DNA of 64,000 nucleotides from Litchfieldia alkalitelluris (GTDB taxonomy: Bacteria > Bacillota > Bacilli > Bacillales > Bacillaceae_L), in contig NZ_KV917374.1 in assembly GCF_002019645.1 (NCBI RefSeq), positions 529,148 to 593,147 of the forward strand, in the 5' to 3' direction. A program made the translations under genes and the position numbers. Each line of letters starts with the position of its first letter. Position 1 is the first letter of the stretch. This document shows, in pieces, positions 10,153 through 21,064 of this stretch. Under the pieces are notes generated by a model. The model was not told where the DNA came from. It made no database searches and saw only the letters and a list, made by a program, of their open reading frames with translations.

Positions 10153-10165
10153 AAGGAGGATGACT

Positions 10166-13100
10166 GTGGAAAGGTATAGGTCCCAAAATCATGTGCGGTT
10201 TATTACGGCGTCGAGTTTGTTTGATGGGCACGATGCGTCGATTAATATTATGAGGAGGATGCTTCAGGCGAGCGGGGCAGAGGTGATTCATCTTGGGCAT
10301 AATCGTTCGGTTGATGAGATTGTGAAGGCGGCTATCCAGGAGGATGTTCAGGGGATAGCGGTGTCATCTTATCAAGGGGGGCATGTTGAATATTTCAAGT
10401 ATATGTATGATTGCTTGCAGGAAAAGGGTGCAAGTCATATAAAAATATATGGTGGTGGCGGTGGTGTCATCATTCCGCGAGAGATTAAAGAGCTCCATGA
10501 GTATGGAATTGCACGAATTTTCTCACCTGAAGACGGACGAAAATTAGGACTTCAGGGCATGATTGATAAGATGATGGTGGAGTGTGATTACGCTCTTACA
10601 GCTAAAGTAAACGATGAAATCGAAAGACTTAAAGAGGGCGAAGACCAAGCGATCGCAAGACTGATTACAATTGCGGAAAATCGGTTAGATCATACAAATG
10701 AAGTTGCGGCAACAGCTGAAACGGTGTTAGAAAAAGTAAAGGATTTAGCAAGGGATATACCTGTCGTGGGAATTACAGGAACAGGTGGAGCGGGTAAAAG
10801 CTCATTAACGGATGAATTAATACGAAGATTTATTAATGAAATGCCAACAAAAAAGGTGGCGATTGTATCAATCGATCCCACGAAGCAAAAAACGGGTGGA
10901 GCACTTCTAGGTGATAGAATTCGAATGAATGCTATATTTTCCCCAAATGTCTATATGCGGAGCTTAGCCACAAGACAATCCAAGTCAGAGCTTTCTTTAG
11001 CGATAAAAGATGCTTTAACGGTATTAAAGGCAGCTGATTTTGACCTGATTATCGTTGAAACGAGTGGAATAGGTCAAGGTGATGCAGAGATTATGGAGAT
11101 ATGTGATCTTGCATTGTATGTCATGACGAGTGAATTTGGGGCACCTTCTCAGCTTGAAAAAATTGATATGATTGACTACGCGGACCTTATCGTCATTAAC
11201 AAATTTGAACGAAAAGGCTCAGAGGATGCGAAACGACAGGTTCAAAAACAATATCAGCGAAGTCACTTGTTTTTCGAGAAAGAGCTAGATGAGATGCCTG
11301 TTTATGGTACCATAGCAAGTCAATTTAATGATCCTGGAACGAACACGCTTTTTGTGGCACTAATTAATCTTATTAATGAAAAATTCAATTTTAGCTGGCA
11401 AACGACTTTAGAAAAAACAATTGAAGTTCAAAAGCAAACCGTCATTATACCAACTGATCGTCGATATTATTTACGTGAGATATCTGAAACGGTTCGCAAT
11501 TATCATAAAAAAGCAGAAGAACAAGTGAACTATGCCCGTAAACTATTTCAAATTCAAGGTACGATTGAAGCTCTAGGGATGAACAATACGAGTGAGGAGA
11601 TAAAACAACCTCTTTATGACCTGCAAACTGAGTATGAAAATAAGTTAACAGATGAGTCGAAGAAGATTTTAGATCAATGGCATGAGCAAAAAGCAATTTA
11701 TGCAAAAGAGAAAATGATTACAAAAATTAGAGATAAAGAGATTGTAACCATCCTCAGAACGGTAAGTCTATCGGGATTATCGATTGCTAAAATTTCTCTT
11801 CCTAAATACGAAGACTTTGGAGAAATTTTAAGGTGGGTATATAGAGAAAATGTGCCAGGCTCCTTTCCTTTTACTGCAGGAGTATTTCCATTTAAAAGAG
11901 AGGGAGAAGATCCGAAAAGACAATTTGCAGGTGAAGGCACCCCCGATCGAACAAACCGTCGCTTTCATTACTTATCAAAAGATGATTCAGCAAAAAGACT
12001 GAGCACCGCCTTTGATTCCGTCACACTATATGGCGAGGATCCGGCATACAGACCTGATATTTATGGTAAGGTTGGCGAGAGTGGTGTAAGCGTTTGCAAT
12101 CTTGATGATATGAAAAAATTATATGCTGGGTTTGATTTATGTCATCCATCAACATCGGTTTCAATGACCATTAATGGTCCAGCACCAATCATTTTAGCGA
12201 TGTTTATGAACACAGCCATTTATCAACAGGTCGAAAAAACAATCCAACAGCTAGGACGATCTCTTACTGATGAGGAATACGATGAAGTGAAAAACAGAAC
12301 ACTTCAAACGGTTAGAGGAACAGTTCAAGCTGATATTTTAAAAGAAGATCAAGGCCAAAATACGTGTATTTTCTCAACAGAGTTTGCCTTACGAATGATG
12401 GGAGATATTCAGGAATATTTTATAAAAAATAAAGTAAGAAACTATTATTCAGTTTCTATTTCCGGATATCATATTGCTGAAGCAGGGGCTAATCCGATAT
12501 CTCAGCTCGCATTTACATTATCAAATGGCTTCACATATGTGGAGTATTATTTAAGCCGTGGGATGAATATCGATGATTTCGCTCCCAACCTGTCATTCTT
12601 CTTCAGTAATGGACTTGATCCTGAATACACGGTGATTGGTCGTGTAGCAAGACGAATTTGGGCAACTGTAATGAGAGATAAATATGGTGCAAATGAGAGA
12701 AGTCAAAAGCTTAAGTATCATATTCAAACATCTGGACGATCACTGCATGCTCAAGAAATTGATTTTAATGATATAAGAACAACTTTACAAGCCTTGATGG
12801 CACTTCATGATAATTGTAATTCGTTGCATACAAATGCCTATGATGAAGCTATCACGACACCGACTGAAGAATCAGTTCGACGTGCGATGGCGATTCAAAT
12901 GATTATCACTAAAGAACATGGGCTAACAAAAAATGAAAACCCATTACAGGGTTCATTTATTGTTGAGGAATTAACAGATCTTGTTGAAGAAGCAGTATTA
13001 CAGGAATTCGAACGAATCAATGATCGTGGCGGAGTGTTAGGTGCGATGGAAACTCAATATCAGCGTGGGAAAATTCAAGATGAGTCGATGTTTTATGAAA

Positions 13101-13420
13101 TGAAAAAACATACGGGAGAGCTTCCGATCATTGGGGTGAATACCTATCTAAATCCAAATCCACCATCAGAGGAAGATTTGAATAGCATTGAATTAGCCAG
13201 AGCGTCAAAGGAAGAAAAGGAGCTTCAGATACAAAATTTAAATGAGTTTAAAACGAGAAATCAATCAAAGGTTGATGAAGCGTTGGTGAAATTAAAGCAG
13301 GCTGCTGTTAATAATGAGAATATATTTGAACAGTTACTTGAGACGGTTCAAGTAGCGAGTTTAGGTCAAATTACGAATGCCCTTTATGAGGTCGGGGGGC
13401 AGTATCGCCGGAATATGTAA
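10166..13420 (+). CDS. icmF: Fused isobutyryl-CoA mutase IcmF
   Basis: Coenzyme B12 enzyme interconverting isobutyryl-CoA and n-butyryl-CoA, fused to its own GTPase chaperone; some members also act on isovaleryl/pivalyl-CoA. 1084 residues, three parts in order: B12-binding domain (residues 1-140) with DGHDAS supplying the lower axial His and IYGGGGG; MeaI-type GTPase with Walker A GTGGAGKS (about 206-213); and a TIM-barrel mutase from about residue 560, with [20 protein letters not shown] and [13 protein letters not shown] at 10160 is only 1 nt after GGAGG (10155-10159); GTG at 10166 has correct spacing and is chosen. Next to acyl-CoA dehydrogenases it would feed branched acyl groups into butyryl-CoA oxidation. 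Naming it methylmalonyl-CoA mutase would be wrong, given the fused layout. Confidence 0.94.
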   Translation: MERYRSQNHVRFITASSLFDGHDASINIMRRMLQASGAEVIHLGHNRSVDEIVKAAIQEDVQGIAVSSYQGGHVEYFKYMYDCLQEKGASHIKIYGGGGGVIIPREIKELHEYGIARIFSPEDGRKLGLQGMIDKMMVECDYALTAKVNDEIERLKEGEDQAIARLITIAENRLDHTNEVAATAETVLEKVKDLARDIPVVGITGTGGAGKSSLTDELIRRFINEMPTKKVAIVSIDPTKQKTGGALLGDRIRMNAIFSPNVYMRSLATRQSKSELSLAIKDALTVLKAADFDLIIVETSGIGQGDAEIMEICDLALYVMTSEFGAPSQLEKIDMIDYADLIVINKFERKGSEDAKRQVQKQYQRSHLFFEKELDEMPVYGTIASQFNDPGTNTLFVALINLINEKFNFSWQTTLEKTIEVQKQTVIIPTDRRYYLREISETVRNYHKKAEEQVNYARKLFQIQGTIEALGMNNTSEEIKQPLYDLQTEYENKLTDESKKILDQWHEQKAIYAKEKMITKIRDKEIVTILRTVSLSGLSIAKISLPKYEDFGEILRWVYRENVPGSFPFTAGVFPFKREGEDPKRQFAGEGTPDRTNRRFHYLSKDDSAKRLSTAFDSVTLYGEDPAYRPDIYGKVGESGVSVCNLDDMKKLYAGFDLCHPSTSVSMTINGPAPIILAMFMNTAIYQQVEKTIQQLGRSLTDEEYDEVKNRTLQTVRGTVQADILKEDQGQNTCIFSTEFALRMMGDIQEYFIKNKVRNYYSVSISGYHIAEAGANPISQLAFTLSNGFTYVEYYLSRGMNIDDFAPNLSFFFSNGLDPEYTVIGRVARRIWATVMRDKYGANERSQKLKYHIQTSGRSLHAQEIDFNDIRTTLQALMALHDNCNSLHTNAYDEAITTPTEESVRRAMAIQMIITKEHGLTKNENPLQGSFIVEELTDLVEEAVLQEFERINDRGGVLGAMETQYQRGKIQDESMFYEMKKHTGELPIIGVNTYLNPNPPSEEDLNSIELARASKEEKELQIQNLNEFKTRNQSKVDEALVKLKQAAVNNENIFEQLLETVQVASLGQITNALYEVGGQYRRNM

Positions 13421-13430
13421 TGTGTATGGT

Positions 13431-13474
13431 GTCAGGTGCCAAGGGAAACTATATGGTATCTGGCAGCTTTTTTT
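13431..13474 (+). terminator. Terminator after icmF
   Basis: GTCAGGTGCC (13431-13440) pairs over all ten positions, with three G-T pairs, to GGTATCTGGC (13455-13464); a run of seven T follows at 13468-13474. Confidence 0.7.
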
Positions 13475-13497
13475 AGTGGGCCAAATTATGGTGTTTA

Positions 13498-13580
13498 TCT
13501 TCAAAATAACTTAGGTTGCGGAGTTCCAATCGCTGCGATCCACTTTCCGGATATCGCGGGGGTGGTTTGTGAGCGTCCCG
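13498..13580 (-). repeat. Degenerate remnant of dispersed repeat family A
   Basis: The stretch reading TTAGGTTGCGGAGTTCCAAT, then CGCTGCGATCCACTTTCCG, matches the reverse complement of the 3' end of the repeat family at 31000, 32176, 44880 and 49375, but the hairpin part is lost. Confidence 0.6.
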
Positions 13581-13581
13581 T

Positions 13582-14035
13582 GTCGAAGCTGTGCTCCTGT
13601 GTGGTTGTCTGAATGCTTTTACTGATACTGAAAGCCGAAGAGGGAACGAAAGACGTTGTCAGATTCCCTTGCTGGTGGCAAAAGTCGAAAAAAGGGAACG
13701 AAAGGTGCTGTCAGATTCCTTTACTGGTGCTAAAAGTCGAAGAAAGGGAACGAAAGGTGCTGTCAGATTCCTTTACTGGTGCTAAAAGTCGAAGAAAGGG
13801 AACGAAAGGTGCTGTCAGATTCCTTTACTGGTGCTAAAAGTCGAAGAAAGGGAACGAAAGGTGCTGTCAGATTCCTTTACTGGTGCTAAAAGTCGAAGAA
13901 AGGGAACGAAAGACGTTGTCAGATTCCCTTGCTGATGTCAAAAGTCGAAGAAAGGGAACGAAAGACGTTGTCAGATTCCCTTGCTGATGCTAAAAGTCGA
14001 AGAAAGGGAACGAAAGGCGCTGTCTGAATCTCGAT
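13582..14035 (+). repeat. Tandem array 1, 52-bp unit, about 8 copies
   Basis: The motif AAAGTCGAAG recurs at 13681, 13733, 13785, 13837, 13889, 13941 and 13993, exactly 52 bp apart, with degenerate units at both ends. Each unit contains AAGGGAA paired with TTCCCTT (or TTCCTTT, one G-T pair) across a 15-18 nt loop containing TGCTGTC or CGTTGTC. Because 52 is not a multiple of 3, the array cannot encode a repeated peptide, and the open frames running through it are accidental. It fills the gap between icmF and the rpoE promoter. Confidence 0.92.
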
Positions 14036-14098
14036 TGATCTTTGTGGTGCCATCCAGCACTTGAAGTTGTTATCAATGCTTCTCAACTTTTTGTGATT

Positions 14099-14126
14099 TT
14101 TACATTTTTTCGAGATTATGTATAAT
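14099..14126 (+). promoter_or_regulatory. rpoE promoter
   Basis: TTTACA (14099-14104) and TATAAT (14121-14126) with a 16-bp spacer, 144 bp before the rpoE start and just after tandem array 1. Sigma-A type. The long A+T-rich leader contains no other clear element. Confidence 0.6.
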
Positions 14127-14270
14127 AAGGTAGCATAAACTAGTTGATTTTGTTTATAATGAATGATATGTGTATTCTAGGACAAATATGGCAACAGCTT
14201 TGTACTACATAAATTTTAATCATATTACATATTAGTAAATGAATTTTTACAATTGAAAGGGAGTGCCTTC

Positions 14271-14849
14271 ATGGCTGTGGAACAATACTCACCAGAACAA
14301 TTAAAAGAAATGTCAATGCTAGAGGTTGCATATCTAGTATTTAAAAGTAAAAAGCAAGCAATCACATTTAATCAATTATTAGATGAGGTTGTTGGGATAT
14401 TAGGTCTTTCCAAGGCGCAAGTGAACTCAAAGGTTGCTCAATTTTATACAGATATCAACATCGACGGTCGTTTTATTTGTATCGGTGAAGCTGGTTGGGG
14501 ACTTAGAAGCTGGTACCCATATGAGCAAATAGACGAAGAAGTAACAACACCAATCAAGCCTAAGAAGAAGAAGGCTAAAAAAGCAGCAGAAGATGATGAT
14601 TTAGATGTATTAGATTATGACGAAGAAGAATTAGATTATGATGATTTAGATGAGTACGAAGAGGAAGATCTTGATGAGGATCTTGATGAAGAAGACGACG
14701 ATGATGCAGATGAAGTTGATGCTGATTTCGATGAAGATGATAGCTTCGACGATGAAGAAGATGAGCTTGTCGAGGAAGAAGATGAGTTTGAACTAGAAGA
14801 TGATCTTGATGAAGAAGAACTAGATGAAGAGGAAGATGAAGAACTCTAA
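14271..14849 (+). CDS. rpoE: RNA polymerase delta subunit RpoE
   Basis: Accessory polymerase subunit of Firmicutes that speeds enzyme recycling and raises promoter selectivity. 192 residues: an N-terminal HARE-HTH fold (residues 1-80) with [20 protein letters not shown] and [16 protein letters not shown], then a Lys-rich linker KPKKKKAKK and a roughly 90-residue almost purely Asp/Glu tail, the disordered RNA-mimicking region. The tail is somewhat longer than in B. subtilis (173 residues in total). TTG at 14253 is also in frame, but AAAGGGAG lies 8 bases before ATG 14271. Downstream pyrG is the conserved neighbour. Confidence 0.96.
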   Translation: MAVEQYSPEQLKEMSMLEVAYLVFKSKKQAITFNQLLDEVVGILGLSKAQVNSKVAQFYTDINIDGRFICIGEAGWGLRSWYPYEQIDEEVTTPIKPKKKKAKKAAEDDDLDVLDYDEEELDYDDLDEYEEEDLDEDLDEEDDDDADEVDADFDEDDSFDDEEDELVEEEDEFELEDDLDEEELDEEEDEEL

Positions 14850-14857
14850 GTCACATC

Positions 14858-14886
14858 TTGACTTTTTAAAACGGACTATGTACAAT
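14858..14886 (+). promoter_or_regulatory. pyrG promoter
   Basis: TTGACT (14858-14863), a 17-bp spacer and TACAAT (14881-14886). The start point 7-8 bases later falls on GGGC (14894-14897), the initial sequence known to permit reiterative G addition in pyrG leaders. Confidence 0.9.
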
Positions 14887-14893
14887 ACTTTTT

Positions 14894-14970
14894 GGGCTCT
14901 ATAAAAAGAGTGATGATTACATTTAATGTTTCGCTCCCTTACATTTGTAAGTGGAGCGTTTTTATTTTTA
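14894..14970 (+). promoter_or_regulatory. CTP-sensing pyrG attenuator (reiterative transcription type)
   Basis: The leader starts GGGCTC at 14894. A terminator follows: CGCTCC (14932-14937) pairs with GGAGCG (14953-14958), with inner TTAC/GTAA pairing, then TTTTTATTTTT. The 5' strand holds the pyrimidine run CGCTCCCTT. In B. subtilis, low CTP stalls polymerase at C4, extra Gs are added to the nascent 5' end, and the G run pairs with this CUCCCUU to prevent termination. All required parts are visible here. It probably also stops rpoE transcripts. The remaining 195 bp to pyrG show only the ribosome binding site. Confidence 0.88.
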
Positions 14971-15136
14971 TAGGATATTCTTAAATACCTTTTTATAAAT
15001 GGATTACATCTCCACCTCCTCCGAATTGGCAATCTCCAGTAATGGGTATATTCTTCGACTAAAAGCACGGAAATAGCCTACAAAAAAGTTTCGCCTAATT
15101 TACAAATCATTTTCGCTCTTTTTGAGCAAACTTTAA

Positions 15137-16774
<1,638 letters not shown>

Positions 16775-16780
16775 GAGGTA

Positions 16781-16827
16781 AAGAATACACATTACTCATT
16801 GATTGAGGAAATGTGTATTCTTTTTTA
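16781..16827 (+). terminator. Terminator after pyrG
   Basis: Perfect 13-bp arms AAGAATACACATT (16781-16793) and AATGTGTATTCTT (16810-16822), followed by a T run. Confidence 0.92.
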
Positions 16828-16909
16828 TTAGAATATTAAAGGGAATGTGGTAGACTACAATGCTACAGGTTTGCTTGATGATTGCTTATATCTGGTCGTG
16901 ATTTGGGTG

Positions 16910-17248
16910 ATTTCAGCGACTTCGATACATTGCCAAAGTAAAAGCAAGACGGAAGTGATCATAGGACCTCTATGATCCAGTTGCCAAGGCGAAAGCAAGG
17001 AGAAAGTAAATCATAGGCCTTCTATGATCCAGTTGCCTGAGCGAAAACAAGGAGAAAATGAATCATAGACCTTCTATGATCCAGTTGCCTGAGCGAAAAC
17101 AAGGAGAAAGTGAATCATAGACCTTCTATGATCCAGTTGCCTGAGCGAAAACAAGGAGAAAGTGAATCAAAGGCCATCTATGATCAAGTTACGTGAACGA
17201 AAACGAGGAGAAAGTGAATCATAGTCCCTCTATGATGTAGCTGTCCAA
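16910..17248 (+). repeat. Tandem array 2, 52-bp unit, about 6 copies
   Basis: TATGAT recurs at 16971, 17023, 17075, 17127, 17179 and 17231, exactly 52 bp apart. Each unit contains ATCATAG, a 5-nt loop and CTATGAT, a compact hairpin, followed by CAGTTGCCTGAGCGAAAACA and GGAGAAAGTGA. The sequence is unrelated to array 1 although the pitch is identical. No coding frame is preserved. It begins about 80 bp after the pyrG terminator. Confidence 0.92.
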
Positions 17249-17293
17249 ACTAGACTAATCTCCAAACCTAATCTTTAGGATAGAATTCCATGC

Positions 17294-17343
17294 TAAGTGG
17301 ATCATAGCGAATGGAACTCCGCATCATAAGTTATTTTCAGGGT
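17294..17343 (+). repeat. Fragment of dispersed repeat family A (3' end only)
   Basis: AAGTGGATCATAGCGAATGG and AACTCCGCAT, then TTATTTTCAGGGT, match the terminal part of the family at 31000 and 49375. The hairpin core is absent. Confidence 0.6.
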
Positions 17344-17352
17344 CGCTTTTAA

Positions 17353-18468
17353 TTAATACCGAACCGGAGAAAAAGGAATCAGTTTAGGTTCACTAACCGG
17401 TGATGTCTCTTGAGCTTCTAGAATCAATGAAAGCAGCTTTAATCTTTGCTTCTGAGAAACACCCTTTACTGACTTATGAAAGAAACCTTTCTTGTTTGAA
17501 TCCACTTTATGAACAAAAACTAAATCTCTTACAGGAATAATATCAATAGATTGACCATACCTTCCCACAGCAGAAATTAATTTCAAATCTTTAAAGCTTC
17601 CCTCATCAGCCACCCACCAAAGATAACCATAACCATAAACAGACTTGGAAGGAACATCGAATTTAACAGAAGTGCTTTTCGCTATCCAAGATTGAGGGAC
17701 GATTTGCTTATCTTTCCATTTACCATTATTTAAATACAGTAAGCCAAAACGGGCCAAATCTCTTGTAGACATTCGAAATAAGTACGCTGGGTGAACGGAT
17801 TTGTTTTTATCATAATGATAGGTGGTTTCATCAAGCTGAAAATCTTCCATTCCAATAGGTTCTGCGATGTACTTTTGAAAATCTTGAAACAGATCTCCTT
17901 TTGTTTTGTGATTATAAATCGTCCCCAGTACATTAAAATCCCAGTTATTATAATAAAAATGAGTTCCAGGTGATTTTGAGCCGCGTTTTGGTCGTTTTGC
18001 CATCATACGTCTAGATTCTTCGCTTGCTGGATGATAAATTCCGGAGCTTGAAGACATTAACTGAGCAACGGTAGCTTCTTTTTCAGTAGATGATAAAGGT
18101 GAATGATCCTCAATACCAAGCATACCTACTGTATCGTTAAGTGAAAGATTCCCTTGATGAAGCTGGATACCATATAAGGAGTTCAGCAAGCTTTTTCGAA
18201 TCGAATGAATATTGGTATTTGATGTAACATCTCTCCCCATGCGAATACTACTTTTCCATCTTGAATCACCATGGCTGCTGTTGAATGAAGGGACCTGAAG
18301 TAATCCTCAGCTACATCTAATTTGTGTTGTGACCATCCGGCTTGTTCTGGGGATTCATATTGTAACCAGGTTGATGAAACGTGTTCCTTCGGGGGAGGTT
18401 GATTTGAGGTGGCACTAAGTAAGAAGAAGCATAGCAAACCCAGTTAGAGTAATGAGAATTCTAAACAC
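17353..18468 (-). pseudogene. Beta-lactamase-family serine hydrolase, broken by two frameshifts
   Basis: Relic of an exported penicillin-binding-protein-like hydrolase (class C beta-lactamase fold). AGGGAGG lies before a GTG at 18466-18468 that opens a signal peptide reading MFRILITLTGFAMLLL. The frame is lost in a CTTCTTCTT run near 18425; the next frame gives the domain start up to VFAWG, then a second shift near 18232, where GGGGAGAGATG has one GA too many. The last frame (295 residues) carries SIRK (the SxxK nucleophile), YYNNWDFN (YxN) and a third-motif region AVGRYGQ. The substrate is unknown. The rest of the fold is well preserved, so the breaks look recent. Confidence 0.82.
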
Positions 18469-18774
18469 TTGAAATACCTCCCTAAAGATGCCTTTTTCAC
18501 TATCTTTCCTAATGTAGGACATTATAAACAATGATTATCTAACATATTACTGCTATTCTTGAGAAAGCAAAGGCTAATCCAGCCAAATTATGTTTTTAGC
18601 TTGTCCCAACTCCCTATCCCTTGCTATAAAACTACTGTAAATTATATTATCAATATATAATATAGAAAATTCTCAATTTGTTGATTGCTCTTATAATTGA
18701 TTAAATTCGTTTTTTTTATAGCGGTAAAACCAGTAAGCTATACCGAAATACAAATAGAAGGGAGAGGTATTATT
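18469..18774 (+). other. Intergenic region between the divergent hydrolase relic and pxpB
   Basis: 306 bp, A+T-rich. The hydrolase ribosome binding site lies at its left end. TATATTATCAATATATAATATAG-like A+T stretches at 18637-18665 could hold a pxpB -10, but I see no convincing -35. No other gene. Confidence 0.4.
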
Positions 18775-19500
18775 TTGGAATACAAATTATCCCCGTTAGG
18801 TGATCAAGCCATCGTGATTGAACTTGGAGAATCCATTAGTCTAGCAATTCATGATAAAGTAAAACAACTGTCATCGATCTTTGATACATTTAATGAAGAT
18901 TGGTTTGTAGAATACATCCCAGCCTTTGCAACGATCACAATATTCTACGATCCTGTGGTTATTGTGAAAAAATATAAAAGTATTCTATCTCCATATGAAT
19001 ATGTTTGTGAAAATATAAAAAAACTTATCGTATCAGAACCGTCGAAGGGTATAGCCGAAACTAGAACGATTCAAGTTCCAGTTTGTTATGAAGGAGAGTA
19101 CGCTCCAGATTTACTTGATGTTGCCAGTTACAATCAGTTAACTCCTGAAGAGGTTGTTAAAATACATACATCTGGTGACTATACAGTCTATATGATCGGA
19201 TTTGCCCCTGGATTTCCGTATGTTGGTGGAATGTCTGGAAAAATTGCAACCCCTAGAAAAGCAACACCTAGATTAAAGATTCCAGCTGGGTCAGTAGGAA
19301 TTGCTGGGGAACAAACAGGAATTTATCCTTTGGAGACGCCGGGTGGTTGGCAGATCATTGGGCGGACACCTTTACAATTATTTCAACCAAATCAGGAGAG
19401 TCCGAGTTTACTAAGAGCAGGCGATAAACTTCAATTTTTCCCAATCACCTCTAAAGACTATGAGAATTATGGAGGTGTCCAACATGTTAAAAGTAATTAA
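18775..19500 (+). CDS. pxpB: 5-oxoprolinase subunit PxpB (KipI family)
   Basis: With PxpA and PxpC forms the ATP-dependent 5-oxoprolinase that returns pyroglutamate to glutamate. 241 residues, CT_C_D domain: LSPLGDQAIVIELG at the N terminus and IGFAPGFPYVGGM, then TPRLKIPAGSVGIAGEQTGI and PGGWQIIGRTPL at the C terminus. The frame is open from 18697, but GGGAGAGG stands before the TTG at 18775, which gives the family's start and length. The B. subtilis homologue KipI also inhibits sporulation kinase KinA; whether this one does cannot be told. It overlaps pxpC by 17 bp. Confidence 0.93.
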   Translation: MEYKLSPLGDQAIVIELGESISLAIHDKVKQLSSIFDTFNEDWFVEYIPAFATITIFYDPVVIVKKYKSILSPYEYVCENIKKLIVSEPSKGIAETRTIQVPVCYEGEYAPDLLDVASYNQLTPEEVVKIHTSGDYTVYMIGFAPGFPYVGGMSGKIATPRKATPRLKIPAGSVGIAGEQTGIYPLETPGGWQIIGRTPLQLFQPNQESPSLLRAGDKLQFFPITSKDYENYGGVQHVKSN

Positions 19501-20554
19501 GCCTGGGCTGTTATCAACTCTTCAGGATAAAGGAAGGGTTGGCTATCAAAAGTTTGGTGTTGTAACAAACGGGGCCATGGATCCTTTAGCCCACCGTCTT
19601 GCAAACATCCTCGTTGGAAATCAGGAAAATGAAGCAACACTTGAATGCACCATGGTAGGTCCAGTCGTCCATTTTGAAAGTGATACACTTATTTCAATTT
19701 GTGGTGCGGAGATGACACCGACAATTAATGGTGTTCCCGTTAAGTTATGGAGACCTGTGTTGGTCTATGGAGGAAGTGTGTTGAAATTCGGTCATGCAGA
19801 AAAAGGGTGTAGGGCCTATCTTGCCGTTGCAGGTGGATACCATATTCAATCTGTGATGGAAAGTAAATCAACCTACTTAAGAGCAAAATTCGGTGGATAC
19901 CATGGGAGAACGCTTCAATCAGGTGATATTTTGAAATTCGGCGAAATGAGTGAACTATCACAAAAAATATTCATGTATCTCGATAAAAGTACAAAAGAAA
20001 GTCCAGCATCATTCTCTGCTGCTACCTGGTCTGTCTCACAGAATGCCATCCCTTTTTATAAAAAAAATCCACTGGTTCGAATTATAGGAGGAAGGCAATT
20101 TCATTTATTTTCGGAAGAAAGCAAGAACGACTTTCTTCAATCATCCTATAAAATCACTTCACAATCTGATCGAATGGGATATAGGTTAAATGGTCCTTTA
20201 TTAAAATTAGAAACAGGACGAGAAATGTTATCGGAAGCGGTTTCTTTTGGCACAGTCCAAGTTCCCGCGGATGGTCAACCGATTATTTTAATGGCAGACC
20301 GGCAGACAACAGGAGGTTATCCTAAAATTGCGCAAATCATCACCGTAGATCTTCCGGCGATTGCTCAAGCATCTCCAAATGAAGAAATCACCTTCTTAGA
20401 AATTAGTCATCAAGAGGCGGAACAGCTTTTAATTACACAGGAAGAAACCATAGCTGAACTAAAACAAGGGGTATTACAGCCTTTCCTGAACGGGAAAGCC
20501 TACTCCTTCAGGCGTGGGATGAAAGTGAAGTCGAATACGGAGTGCCACTGGTAA
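19484..20554 (+). CDS. pxpC: 5-oxoprolinase subunit PxpC (KipA family) with IS-derived C terminus
   Basis: Partner of PxpB in 5-oxoprolinase (CT_A_B domain). Start at ATG 19484 after GGAGGTG; the frame is also open upstream. Recognisable are VIKPGLLSTLQDKGR, GVVTNGAMDPLAHRLANILV, ECTMVGPVVHFES, the SDRMGYRLNGP core and GQPIILMADRQTTGGYPKI. The protein is 356 residues; the natural end is expected near residue 335-340, and the last roughly 19 residues (after FLNGK) are encoded by the left end of the IS200/IS605 element. The core is intact, so activity is likely kept. The IS separates it from pxpA. Confidence 0.9.
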   Translation: MLKVIKPGLLSTLQDKGRVGYQKFGVVTNGAMDPLAHRLANILVGNQENEATLECTMVGPVVHFESDTLISICGAEMTPTINGVPVKLWRPVLVYGGSVLKFGHAEKGCRAYLAVAGGYHIQSVMESKSTYLRAKFGGYHGRTLQSGDILKFGEMSELSQKIFMYLDKSTKESPASFSAATWSVSQNAIPFYKKNPLVRIIGGRQFHLFSEESKNDFLQSSYKITSQSDRMGYRLNGPLLKLETGREMLSEAVSFGTVQVPADGQPIILMADRQTTGGYPKIAQIITVDLPAIAQASPNEEITFLEISHQEAEQLLITQEETIAELKQGVLQPFLNGKAYSFRRGMKVKSNTECHW

Positions 20555-20648
20555 ACCGAAGGTTTGTGGTGCTTCAAGTATTTGAAAGATTAGTTCTCTT
20601 TTTCGGGTTTTTGTTGCAGTATGTACAATAAACTGATACGATGATAGT

Positions 20649-21048
20649 ATGAATAATTATAGAAAAACAAACACAACTATTTCATTAATTAACTACCATT
20701 TTGTATTTTGTCCCAGATACAGAAGGAAAATATTCCTACAAAACACTGTAGAAGAACGTTTTAAAGAGTTGGTGCGAGAAGTTTGTACTGAACTGGAGAT
20801 CGGCATTGTTGCATTAGAATGCGATAAAGACCATACCCACATGTTTCCTGAACGCACTACCAACACTAAGTCCTGCTGATATTATGGCTAAAATAAAAGG
20901 GGTGACTTCGAAAAAGTTAAGAGAGGAATTCTCTCATCTTCAACATTTGCCTAGCTTGTGGACACGTTCGTACTTTGTATCTACCGCAGGAAACGTATCG
21001 AGCGAAACAATCAAACAATACGTTGAAAATCAAAAAAAACGACAATAG
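20649..21048 (+). pseudogene. tnpA: IS200/IS605 Y1 transposase TnpA, one frameshift
   Basis: HUH single-strand transposase. The first frame (from ATG 20649) covers NYHFVFCPRYRRKIF and the metal-binding HUH motif as DHTHMF, then is lost near 20847, where one extra C (TTTCCTG instead of TTTCTG) sends it to a TGA. The other frame resumes with LNALPTLSPADIMAKIKGVT and continues to the catalytic Tyr in ETIKQYVENQ and a TAG at 21046-21048. Joined, the protein would be about 133 residues, the family's normal size. Only this single base disables it. Confidence 0.9.
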
Positions 21049-21064
21049 TAAGGAGTAGAATCCT

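Noticed and set aside
13591-13837. Two overlapping short frames with repeated KGNERCCQIPL-like peptides
   Set aside because: Products of tandem array 1 in two frames; no start signal and no family.
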